Assembly: GCF_047654785.1 (NCBI RefSeq)
Contig: NZ_JASGKQ010000002.1
Location: 1 to 64,000, forward strand
From: Pelomonas sp047654785
GTDB lineage: Bacteria; Pseudomonadota; Gammaproteobacteria; Burkholderiales; Burkholderiaceae_C
Direction: 5' to 3'
Length of the DNA stretch: 64,000 nt
Part shown: in pieces, positions 18,401 through 25,920 of the stretch
Layout of the letters: each line of letters opens with the position of its first letter
Position numbering within the stretch: the first letter of the stretch is position 1
Translations under genes and position numbers: made by a program
The notes under the pieces: generated by a model
Seen by the model: the letters and a program-made list of their open reading frames with translations, nothing else
The model's database searches: none
What the model was told of the DNA's origin: nothing

Positions 18401-18919
18401 ATGGTTGACACGGATCGGTTTCGCCCCAGCGTAACCGTCGCGGCGGTGATCGAGCAGGGCGGGCGCTACCTGCTGGTCGAGGAGGAAACCCCCGAGGGCC
18501 TGCGGCTGAACAACCCGGCGGGCCACGTCGAGCGGGGCGAGAGCCCGGTCGAGGCGGTCGTGCGCGAGGCGCTGGAGGAGACCGCGCGCCACTTCGTGCC
18601 GCAGGCCTTCCTCGGCGTCTACCTCGCCCGCTTCCAGCGGCCGGCGGCGGCAGCGCCGGAGGACGTCACCTACGTGCGGCTGGCCTTCAGCGGCACCGTG
18701 GGCGAGGCCATCGCCGGCCGGGCGCTGGACGCCGGCATCCACCGCACGCTGTGGCTGAGCGCGGCCGAGCTGGCCGCCTGCCCGGGGCGGCACCGCAGCC
18801 CGCTGGTGCTGCAGTGCGTGCACGACCACGCGGCCGGGCGGCGCCTGCCGCTGGACGCGGTGTTCAGCCATGCCTCGCTGCGGGCGCCCGGGGGCCAGGG
18901 CCGAGAATCGCGGCCATGA
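18401..18919 (+). CDS. Nudix hydrolase
   Basis: 172-residue Nudix-fold pyrophosphohydrolase resembling NudJ. The Nudix box runs from GHVERGES to REALEET at about residues 46-66; the metal-binding REALEE core is intact, but the glycine normally two residues after the glutamate pair is alanine. Good ribosome site (GAGAGGAGG) 6 bases upstream of ATG 18401. The stop overlaps the next gene's start (ATGA), which suggests translational coupling. Substrate unknown. Confidence 0.85.
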   Translation: MVDTDRFRPSVTVAAVIEQGGRYLLVEEETPEGLRLNNPAGHVERGESPVEAVVREALEETARHFVPQAFLGVYLARFQRPAAAAPEDVTYVRLAFSGTVGEAIAGRALDAGIHRTLWLSAAELAACPGRHRSPLVLQCVHDHAAGRRLPLDAVFSHASLRAPGGQGRESRP

Positions 18920-19620
18920 CCCCTGCTCCCGACTTCATCGAGGTCTACGACGGCGCGCTGAGCCCCGAGGCCTGCCGCGCGCTGATCGCGCGCTTCCAGG
19001 CCAGCCCGCATGTGCAGCGCGGCGAGACCGGCAGCGGCGTGGACCTGGCGATGAAGGACAGCTGGGACATCGCCATCAGCCGCCATCCCGAATGGGCCGA
19101 CGCCTGCGCGCAGCTGAACGACGCCGTGCTCGGCGGCTTCCGGCACTACCTGCGCCGCTACGCGCACCTGGCGCTGGCGCCGCTGAAGCTGCAGGTGCGC
19201 CGGCCGGACGGCACGCAGGCGCCGCTGGATGCCGGCGGCGTCGCGGCGCTGGACGACGCGCACCTGATGGGCCTGGTCGCCAAGGTCTTCCGCCCCGGCG
19301 CGATCAACCTGCAGCGCTACCTGGCCGGCCAGGGCGGCTACCCCTACTGGCACTGCGAGCAGTACCCCCGGCGGGACCAGGGCGAGGCGCTGCACCGCGC
19401 GGTGCTGTGGACGATCTACCTGAACGACGACTTCGACGCTGGCGAGACGGAGTTCCTGTACCAGGGCCGCCGGATCGCGCCGCGCACCGGCAGCCTGCTG
19501 ATCGCGCCGGGCGGCTTCACGCACACGCACCGCGGCAACCGGCCGCTGGGCGGCGACAAGTACATCGCCACCTCCTGGGTGCTCTACCAGCGCGCGGAAC
19601 AGCTGTTCGGCGCCGGCTGA
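18916..19620 (+). CDS. 2OG-Fe(II) oxygenase family protein
   Basis: 234-residue protein with the double-stranded beta-helix signature of Fe(II)/2-oxoglutarate dioxygenases: a metal pair in YWHCEQYP (H-x-E variant, near residues 143-149), the FDAGETEFLYQGRRIAPRTGSLLIAPG core, and a distal THTHRG histidine followed by the RG/NRP segment that binds 2-oxoglutarate. N-terminal SPEACRALIARF matches prolyl-hydroxylase-like proteins. The target is unknown. Overlaps the Nudix gene by four bases and precedes mnmA by 36 bases. Confidence 0.8.
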   Translation: MTPAPDFIEVYDGALSPEACRALIARFQASPHVQRGETGSGVDLAMKDSWDIAISRHPEWADACAQLNDAVLGGFRHYLRRYAHLALAPLKLQVRRPDGTQAPLDAGGVAALDDAHLMGLVAKVFRPGAINLQRYLAGQGGYPYWHCEQYPRRDQGEALHRAVLWTIYLNDDFDAGETEFLYQGRRIAPRTGSLLIAPGGFTHTHRGNRPLGGDKYIATSWVLYQRAEQLFGAG

Positions 19621-19656
19621 GGCCGCGCCGGCGGGGCTTTGGGACAATCCGGCCCC

Positions 19657-20775
19657 ATGAGTTCCACCGCAAAGCACCGCGTCGTCGTCGGCCTGTCCGG
19701 CGGCGTCGACTCGGCCGTGACCGCCCACCTGCTGAAGGCGCAGGGCCACGAGGTCATCGGCATCTTCATGAAGAACTGGGAGGACGACGACGACGGCGAA
19801 TACTGCTCGACGCGCCAGGACTTCCTGGACGCCGCCTCGGTGGCCGACGTGCTGGGCATCGAGATCGAGCACGTCAACTTCGCGGCCGAGTACAAGGACC
19901 GCGTGTTCCAGAGCTTCCTGCGCGAGTACCAGGCCGGCCGCACGCCCAACCCCGACGTGCTGTGCAACGCCGAGATCAAGTTCAAGGCCTTCCTGGACCA
20001 CGCGATGCGGCTGGGCGCCGAGAAGATCGCCACCGGCCACTATGCGCGGGTGCGCGAACACGGCGGCGGATTCCAGCTGCTCAAGGGCCTGGACCCGCTG
20101 AAGGACCAGAGCTACTTCCTGCACCGGCTCACGCAGGCGCAGCTCGCCAGGGCGCTGTTCCCGGTGGGCCACCTGCCCAAGACCGAGGTGCGCCGCATCG
20201 CGGCCGAGATCGGCCTGCCGAATGCGAAGAAGAAGGACTCGACCGGCATCTGCTTCATCGGCGAGCGGCCGTTCCGCGAGTTCCTGAACCAGTATTTGTC
20301 GCACCAGCCCGGCCCCATCGAGGACGAGCGCGGCCGCCGGCTGGGCGAGCACGTGGGCCTGTCCTTCTACACGCTGGGCCAGCGCCAGGGCCTGGGCATC
20401 GGCGGCCTGAAGGACAAGGGCGCCGCGCGCGGCGGCGGCGCGCACGCGCCCTGGTTCGTGGCCGCCAAGGACATCGCGCGCAACACGCTGATCGCGGTGC
20501 AGGGGCACGACCACCCGCTGCTGTTGAGCCCGGCGCTCGTCGCCGACGACCTGAGCTGGATCGCCGGCCGCGCGCCGGCCATCGGCGAGGCCGCCGCGAA
20601 GACGCGCTACCGCCAGGCGGACGCGGCCTGCTCGGTCGGGTTCGACGCCAGCGGCCACCTGCGGCTGCGCTTCGCCGAGCCGCAATGGGCCGTGACGCCC
20701 GGGCAGAGCGCCGTCGTGTACGACGGCGAGGTCTGCCTGGGCGGCGGCGTCATCGCCCAGGCGCTGCCGGCCTAG
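19657..20775 (+). CDS. mnmA: tRNA-specific 2-thiouridylase
   Basis: 372-residue enzyme that installs the s2 group on U34 of Glu, Gln and Lys tRNAs. PP-loop GLSGGVDS at residues 12-19, catalytic cysteine C103 in LCNAEIKFK, second active-site cysteine C199 in STGICFIGER, and the GQRQGLGIGG segment. ATG at 19657 starts right before the PP-loop as in the family. The stop overlaps the converging PEP-CTERM gene by four bases. Confidence 0.96.
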   Translation: MSSTAKHRVVVGLSGGVDSAVTAHLLKAQGHEVIGIFMKNWEDDDDGEYCSTRQDFLDAASVADVLGIEIEHVNFAAEYKDRVFQSFLREYQAGRTPNPDVLCNAEIKFKAFLDHAMRLGAEKIATGHYARVREHGGGFQLLKGLDPLKDQSYFLHRLTQAQLARALFPVGHLPKTEVRRIAAEIGLPNAKKKDSTGICFIGERPFREFLNQYLSHQPGPIEDERGRRLGEHVGLSFYTLGQRQGLGIGGLKDKGAARGGGAHAPWFVAAKDIARNTLIAVQGHDHPLLLSPALVADDLSWIAGRAPAIGEAAAKTRYRQADAACSVGFDASGHLRLRFAEPQWAVTPGQSAVVYDGEVCLGGGVIAQALPA

Positions 20776-21350
20776 TCGGCGCGGCGGCGGCGCGCCGCGG
20801 CGCCCACGGCCGCGAGGCCGGCCAGCAGCAGCGCCGCCTGGCCGGGCTCGGGCACGGCGCTGACGGTCAGGCTGAAGCGGTCGCCGACGCGGAAGCCGGC
20901 CTCGCCCAGCGTCCAGTCCTGCTTGCCGGCGCCGCCCAGCGCATTGCCCAGCTCGATGTCGAGGTACTCCTCGGGCGCGAACCTGATCGTGCGCGCGGCG
21001 CCGTCGCCGCTGACGGTGGCCGTGCCGCCGAACTGGCGCGTCACGCTGCCGACGCCGGCGAAGCCGCCGCGGTCCAGCGTCAGCATCAGGCCCGGCAGGC
21101 CGGCGCCCGTGTAGTTGCGGATGACGGCGTTGAAGGCGATCGGGGCCAGCAGGTCCTCGTCGTCGACGCGCCAGCTCAGCTCGGCGGGGGCGCCGTTGGC
21201 CAGGTCCAGGTCGAAGGACAGCAGGCCGATCGCGCTGTAGTCGGTGACGGTGGTCGCGCCTTGCGTGACGGCGCCTTCGAAGGTCAGCGCCTGCGCGGGC
21301 AGCGCGGCGGCCAGCGCGAGCGCGGCGGCGATCAGGGTGTTCTTGCTCAT
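20772..21350 (-). CDS. PEP-CTERM sorting-signal protein
   Basis: 192-residue secreted protein: signal peptide ending near PAQA-LTF (residues 1-21), a beta-rich middle of unknown function, and a C-terminal exosortase signal made of VPEPG, a hydrophobic helix and RRRR (residues about 165-191). Such proteins are processed by exosortase and exported with exopolysaccharide; no exosortase lies in this window. 16 bases downstream of the PhoX-like gene on the same strand, so probably co-transcribed. Confidence 0.82.
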   Translation of the reverse strand: MSKNTLIAAALALAAALPAQALTFEGAVTQGATTVTDYSAIGLLSFDLDLANGAPAELSWRVDDEDLLAPIAFNAVIRNYTGAGLPGLMLTLDRGGFAGVGSVTRQFGGTATVSGDGAARTIRFAPEEYLDIELGNALGGAGKQDWTLGEAGFRVGDRFSLTVSAVPEPGQAALLLAGLAAVGAAARRRRAD

Positions 21351-21366
21351 GGGGGTTCCTTGCGGA

Positions 21367-22896
21367 TCAGAGGCTGCCGCGGGTCCACGGGCCGGTGATG
21401 GCCAGCGTGACGCCGTGGTAGAGGTTGACGAACAGCACGCGGCCGTCGGGGCTGAAGACGCAGCCGGCCCATTCGGTCATGCGCTGGTCGCCGCTGGGCG
21501 CGCCGGGCTTGCCCGCGGCCGCCAGCTGGGCGCGCGTGAAGTTGTAGTTGTTCCGGGCGAACACATAGCTGCCGCCCGTCGGCGTGACGGCCCTCAGGTG
21601 CTGCGCGGTCGGCGTCGGCACGCTGCCCGGGCCGCTGGTGCCGCCGTCCTCGCAGAACAGCACGCCGCCGCGCGGGCTCACGCACAGGTTGTCCGGCGAG
21701 TTACCGACCTGCAGGCTGTTGCTGACGAAGATGGCCTTCAGCGTCATGCTGGCCAGGTGCAGCGCCCAGATGCGGCCGGCGCGCGCCGGGTTGGCGGTGA
21801 CCTGCTTGTCGGTGAAGTAGACGATGCCGTCGGCCACCCAGCAGCCCTCGGTCGCGCCGAAGATGGCCGCGCCGCCCGCGTAGGCCTGGCGGTAGGGGCC
21901 GCTGGCCGACACGTTGCCGTTGCGGGTGGCGAGCGTCGCGCCGTCCAGGTCGGGGTCGGCCACGTCCACCCAGTCGCAGACGTATTCCTGGCACAGCGCG
22001 GGGTCGCGCAGGTCGGCGTTGGCGACGGCGCGCACGCGCAGGCCCTGCAGCGTGCCGCCGGCATGCAGGCTGTTCAGGCCGCCGGCCCAGTTGGCCGGGC
22101 GGAAGCGGTACAGCGTGTTCGCGTTGCCCTGGTCCTCGGTCAGGTACCAGTAGCCGGTGGCCGGGTCGATCGCGCTGGCCTCGTGCGCCATGCGGCCCAT
22201 CGCGACGATGGGGTTCACGTTGGCCGCGTTCAGGCTGGTGTCGGCCGGCACCTCGAACACATAGCCATGCTTCTTGCCGGTGCTGGACACGCTGTTGCTG
22301 CGGATCTCCTCGTTGGCCAGCCACGAGCCCCAGGTGCTGGCGCCGCCGGCGCAGGGGCGGTAGATGCCGCCGAAGCTGGCGTAGCTGGACACCCAGTCGC
22401 CGTCGCGCCAGACCAGGTTGGTGTTGCCGCCGATCTGGTAGGCGCCGCTGGTGGTGCCGGTGTCGTACTGGGCGACGCTGGCGCGGCCCGCGCCGACCAT
22501 GTTGGCCGCGTTGCTGCTGGTGCTCTGCTCGTGGTTGCGCACCAGGATGATCTCGGTGCTGCGGCCAACGCGGCGCTGCACGACGACGCCCATGCCGTCG
22601 TGCGCGCCCGGCGTCACCAGGCCGTCGGCCATCACGTCGCCCTTCCAGCCGTAGCTCTTGTACGAAAAGCCGGCGGGCAGCTCGATCAGCGGCAGGCCGG
22701 TCGTCAGGTCGTTGACCGGCGACGTGGCGCCGTAGGGGCTGTCCAGCGACGCCGAGGCGCCGGCCGCGATGCAGTGGTCCGTGCCGGCCTCGGCGACGCG
22801 CGTGGCCAGCGCGCCGATGGGGCCGGCGAACGCCGCCGCGACGGCGGCCGCGCCGCCCTTGAGCAGGCCGCGACGGCCCGAGTCTGCTTGATCCAT
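21367..22896 (-). CDS. PhoX-like secreted phosphatase (Tat-exported)
   Basis: 509-residue protein of the PhoX/DUF839 family. N-terminal twin-arginine signal (SGRRGLLKG at residues 6-14 followed by an Ala-rich stretch). Family landmarks include ILVRNHEQ near residue 118, STWGSWLANEE near 187, MAHEASAID, YLTEDQ, and a C-terminal SPDGRVLFVNLYHGVTLAITGPW, the usual end of DUF839 proteins. PhoX enzymes are Ca/Fe-dependent phosphatases of the periplasm or surface; activity here is inferred. ATG at 22896 chosen for the Tat signal. Divergent from a two-component system 81 bases away. Confidence 0.8.
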   Translation of the reverse strand: MDQADSGRRGLLKGGAAAVAAAFAGPIGALATRVAEAGTDHCIAAGASASLDSPYGATSPVNDLTTGLPLIELPAGFSYKSYGWKGDVMADGLVTPGAHDGMGVVVQRRVGRSTEIILVRNHEQSTSSNAANMVGAGRASVAQYDTGTTSGAYQIGGNTNLVWRDGDWVSSYASFGGIYRPCAGGASTWGSWLANEEIRSNSVSSTGKKHGYVFEVPADTSLNAANVNPIVAMGRMAHEASAIDPATGYWYLTEDQGNANTLYRFRPANWAGGLNSLHAGGTLQGLRVRAVANADLRDPALCQEYVCDWVDVADPDLDGATLATRNGNVSASGPYRQAYAGGAAIFGATEGCWVADGIVYFTDKQVTANPARAGRIWALHLASMTLKAIFVSNSLQVGNSPDNLCVSPRGGVLFCEDGGTSGPGSVPTPTAQHLRAVTPTGGSYVFARNNYNFTRAQLAAAGKPGAPSGDQRMTEWAGCVFSPDGRVLFVNLYHGVTLAITGPWTRGSL

Positions 22897-22977
22897 GTGG
22901 CTACTCCAAAAGGTCTTGGTTGGCTGAGCCGCGCATGCTCGCCGCGCCCCGTGAAGCCCGCATGACAATGCGCGCCC

Positions 22978-24198
22978 ATGAACCGCTTCGACCGCCTGCT
23001 CGCCCGGCTCGCCGAGCCCGGCGTCGTGCTGCGGCTGGCGGCGCTGGTGGTGTGCGCGATGGAGCTGGTCAGCGCCGGCTCGGCGCTGCTGGGCGCGCGC
23101 ACCGAGCCCTATGACGGCCTGGTCGCCTGGCTGTGGCGCCAGTTCGGCGGCAGCGCCAACGACCGCGGCCTCGTCATCGCCTGCGTGGCGCTGCTGCTGG
23201 CCTTCGTCGCGCTGATCTTCCGCCTCGCGCGCCAGGGGCAGACGGCCATGCCGGTGAACCGCCGGCTGGCCTGGCTGCTGCTGGTGGACCTGCTGGCCTT
23301 CGGCGTCACGCCCGGCCTGCCCTTCCTCGTCACCGCGCTCGGCGCCGTGGTGCTGCCGGCGCGGCTGGCACTGGGCTTCGCGGCCGCGCAGGTGCTGCTG
23401 AACACCGGCATCTATGTCTACGCCTCCACCACCGCCTGGCTGGACCAGTTCGGCATGCTCAGCGCGATGCTGGCGCTGCACGGCCTGGCCTTCGGCCTGG
23501 GGCGCATGGCCGCGGCCGAGGCCGAGAAGCGCCGCTGGCTGCAGGCCGTGCTGGCCGAGCAGATGGCCGGCGAGCACCTGCTGGCCGAGCAGATGCGCTA
23601 CAGCGAGCGCATGCAGATCGCCCGCGAGCTGCACGACCTGATGGGCCACCACCTGACCGCGCTGAACCTGCAGCTGCAGCTGGGCGGCGCGCTGCTGGCG
23701 CGCGCGGACGCCGCCGGCGCCGGCCAGGCGCTGGGCCGCGCCGAGGGCGTGGCTGCGCAGCTGCTGGCCGACGTGCGCGAGGCCGTGTCGCAGCAGCGCC
23801 GCTCGCAGCGCATCGACCTGTCCGCGGCGCTGGCCGCGCTGGTGGACGGCATCGCCAGCACGCGCATCGAGCTGCAGCTCGACGGCGCCGCGCGCGACCT
23901 CGGCCCGCGCGCCGCGCATGCGCTGCTGCGCTGCGTGCAGGAAGGCGTGACCAACAGCGTGCGCCATGCCGGCGCGCGGCGCGTGCGGGTGGAGCTGCAC
24001 GGCCGGGGCGACGAGGTCGCCGTCAGCATCGACGATGATGGGCGCGGCGCGCCGCACTGGCATGCCGGCCGCACCGCCGGCTTCGGCAACGGGCTCTCGG
24101 GCATGGCCGAGCGCATGGCCGAGCTGGGCGGCCAGATGCGCGTGGCGCGCACGGGCCCGGGATTCCGAATCGAGCTGAGATGTCCGCGATGGGTGTGA
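22978..24198 (+). CDS. Sensor histidine kinase (HisKA_3/DesK type)
   Basis: 406-residue membrane kinase. Five or six N-terminal helices (residues about 18-175), then a short coiled stretch rich in Glu/Arg and the HisKA_3 dimerisation motif ARELHDLMGHHLTALNLQ with phosphoacceptor H219. The ATPase domain carries CVQEGVTNSVRHAGA (N-box), DDDGRGAP (G1) and GFGNGLSGMAERM (G2). No periplasmic sensing domain, so the helices probably sense the membrane itself, as in DesK. Overlaps its response regulator gene by 19 bases. Confidence 0.92.
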   Translation: MNRFDRLLARLAEPGVVLRLAALVVCAMELVSAGSALLGARTEPYDGLVAWLWRQFGGSANDRGLVIACVALLLAFVALIFRLARQGQTAMPVNRRLAWLLLVDLLAFGVTPGLPFLVTALGAVVLPARLALGFAAAQVLLNTGIYVYASTTAWLDQFGMLSAMLALHGLAFGLGRMAAAEAEKRRWLQAVLAEQMAGEHLLAEQMRYSERMQIARELHDLMGHHLTALNLQLQLGGALLARADAAGAGQALGRAEGVAAQLLADVREAVSQQRRSQRIDLSAALAALVDGIASTRIELQLDGAARDLGPRAAHALLRCVQEGVTNSVRHAGARRVRVELHGRGDEVAVSIDDDGRGAPHWHAGRTAGFGNGLSGMAERMAELGGQMRVARTGPGFRIELRCPRWV

Positions 24199-24842
24199 TC
24201 AAGATCCTGCTGGTGGAAGACCAGCAACTGGTGCGCGAGGGCCTGAAGGGCCTGCTCGCGCTGCACGACGGGCTGCGCGTCGTCGGCGAGGCCAGCGACG
24301 GCGCCGCGGCGCTGGAATGGCTGGCCGCCGCGCCGGTGGACGGCATGCCCGACCTCATCCTGTCGGACATGCGCATGCCGCGGCTGGACGGCATCGGCCT
24401 GATCCGCGCGCTGGCCGCGCGCGCGCTGCGCCTGCCGGTCGTGCTGCTGACCACCTTTGACGACACCGCCGCCTTCGACGAGGCCGTGGGCGCCGGGGCA
24501 CGCGGCTTCCTGCTGAAGGCCATCAGCCCCGAGACGCTGGCGCAGGCGCTGCGCGACGTGCATGGTGGTGGCACCGCGCTGCGCCCGTCGCTCACCACCC
24601 GCATGCAGGCCGGCGGCGGCGAGCGCGCCTTCACCGCGGCCGACCGCCCGGACCCGCTGTCGCCCAAGGAGCTGCAGGTGCTGCGCCTGGTGGCCAGCGG
24701 CCGCAGCAACACCGAGATCGCGGCGCTGCTGGGCAACAGCGAAGGCGTCATCAAGAACCACTGCTCGGCCATCTTCTCCAAGATGGGCGTGCGCGACCGC
24801 ACCCAGGCCGTGCTGCGCGCTATCGACCTGGGCTGGATCTAG
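24180..24842 (+). CDS. NarL/LuxR-family response regulator
   Basis: 220-residue partner of the upstream kinase. Receiver domain at 5-125 with acidic pocket VEDQ, phosphoacceptor D63 in LILSDMRMPRLDG, conserved Thr in LLTTFDD and Lys in FLLKAIS. LuxR-type helix-turn-helix at about 158-215 (LSPKELQVLRLVASGRSNTEIAALL). In the recognition segment the usual TVK is replaced by VIKNH. Targets unknown; the divergently placed phosphatase operon is the nearest candidate. Confidence 0.92.
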   Translation: MSAMGVIKILLVEDQQLVREGLKGLLALHDGLRVVGEASDGAAALEWLAAAPVDGMPDLILSDMRMPRLDGIGLIRALAARALRLPVVLLTTFDDTAAFDEAVGAGARGFLLKAISPETLAQALRDVHGGGTALRPSLTTRMQAGGGERAFTAADRPDPLSPKELQVLRLVASGRSNTEIAALLGNSEGVIKNHCSAIFSKMGVRDRTQAVLRAIDLGWI

Positions 24843-25308
24843 CCGCCCCCATCTGCAGCACCCAGTAGCGCTGCAGCTCGCCCGGCCCGCTGACGCAGGC
24901 CAGGCCGGCGTCCTCGAAGTCCGCCGCCATCAGGTTGGCGCAATGCGCGGGGCTGGCCAGCCAGCGCGACAAGGCCTCGTCCACCGTCTCCGGGCCGCCG
25001 GCCAGGTTCTCGCCGGCCACGCGCAGCGCATAGCCCGCCTCGCGCAGCCGCGTGCGCAGCGGCGGGCCGGCATGGTCGATGCGGTCGTTCCGCGCCAGCA
25101 CCCGCGCCTGCTGCAGTGCCGCCGCCTCCAGCAGCGGCTGGCGGCGCAGCGCCGGTGCGGCCGGCCACAGGCGGCCGCCGCAGGCATGGGCCTCGGCGCG
25201 CAGCGCGTTCAGCAGCCGCAGCGCCCGTTCGGCGTCGGGCGGGCAGCCGCCCCCGTCGGCCGCCGCCGCCGACGCCAGCCCCAGCAGCAGCAACGGCAGG
25301 ACACGCAT
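24820..25308 (-). CDS. CAP/SCP-domain secreted protein
   Basis: 162-residue protein with a signal peptide (MRVLPLLLLGLASAAAA) and a CAP domain: LLNALRAEAHACGG start, HAGPPLRTRLREAGYALR, the GENLAGG motif, and SPAHCANLMAADFEDAG, the YcdI/SCP-like signature. CAP proteins are extracellular and of varied, often unknown, activity. The ATG at 25308 is preferred because it starts the signal peptide; an in-frame extension to 25371 adds a charged leader. Converges on and overlaps the response-regulator gene by 23 bases. Confidence 0.82.
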   Translation of the reverse strand: MRVLPLLLLGLASAAAADGGGCPPDAERALRLLNALRAEAHACGGRLWPAAPALRRQPLLEAAALQQARVLARNDRIDHAGPPLRTRLREAGYALRVAGENLAGGPETVDEALSRWLASPAHCANLMAADFEDAGLACVSGPGELQRYWVLQMGAARSSPGR

Positions 25309-25364
25309 GGGGCGGCATGCTAGAGGCTTGCCAAGCCGGCGCCGCCGGCCCAGGATGCCGGTCC

Positions 25365-25760
25365 ATGACACCTTACCGCTTCATCGCCTTCTTGCTGGCC
25401 TCGGCCGCGCTGTCCAGCTGCGCGCAGACGCCGCCGCCCCCGCCGGAGCCCGAATCCGTGCGGCTCGCGCGCGAGCTGCGGGCGCTGATCGGCGACGCCG
25501 CCTGCACGTCGGACGCCCAATGCCGCACCCTGCCCGTCGGCGCCAAGGCCTGCGGCGGGCCGGCGGGCTACCTGGCCTGGTCCACGGCCGGCACGGACGC
25601 GCAGCGCCTCGCCGCCTTGGCCGCGCGGCAGCGCGAGGCGCATCGGCGCGAGAACGAGGCCAGCGGCCTGCGCTCGAACTGCGCGGTGGTGATGGACCCG
25701 GGCGCCGCCTGCGTCGCCGGCCGCTGCCAGCTCAGCAGTTCGCTGGGCGGCAGGAACTGA
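25365..25760 (+). CDS. Cysteine-rich lipoprotein, function unknown
   Basis: 131-residue protein not assigned to a known family. Lipoprotein signal with lipobox LSSC (Cys19), then a Pro-rich stretch and a small domain with spaced cysteines (DAACTSDAQCRTLP, GAKACGGP, RSNCAVV, AACVAGRCQL) that could form disulphides in the periplasm. The open frame extends upstream, but the ATG at 25365 starts the signal. It diverges from the CAP-domain gene, separated by 56 bases. Confidence 0.72.
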   Translation: MTPYRFIAFLLASAALSSCAQTPPPPPEPESVRLARELRALIGDAACTSDAQCRTLPVGAKACGGPAGYLAWSTAGTDAQRLAALAARQREAHRRENEASGLRSNCAVVMDPGAACVAGRCQLSSSLGGRN

Positions 25761-25836
25761 AATCAGGGGCGGGACACGGAGCAATTGCCCACCCCCGCAT
25801 CCCGACGCCCCACCCGATCCCCGCGAGCGGATACGC

Positions 25837-25866
25837 AAAAAAGCCACACGCCTCGCAGCATGTGGC
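25837..25866 (-). terminator. Rho-independent terminator for the S8 protease gene
   Basis: Read on the minus strand: a 9-bp stem with one G-T pair (25858-25866 with 25843-25851), a 6-base loop, followed by a run of six T. It lies 54 bases beyond the protease stop codon. Confidence 0.75.
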
Positions 25867-25920
25867 CCGGTCGGTCGGCGGACCGCGCCAGGGCCCGGCC
25901 CCGGCGCGGCGTCCCGGCGC

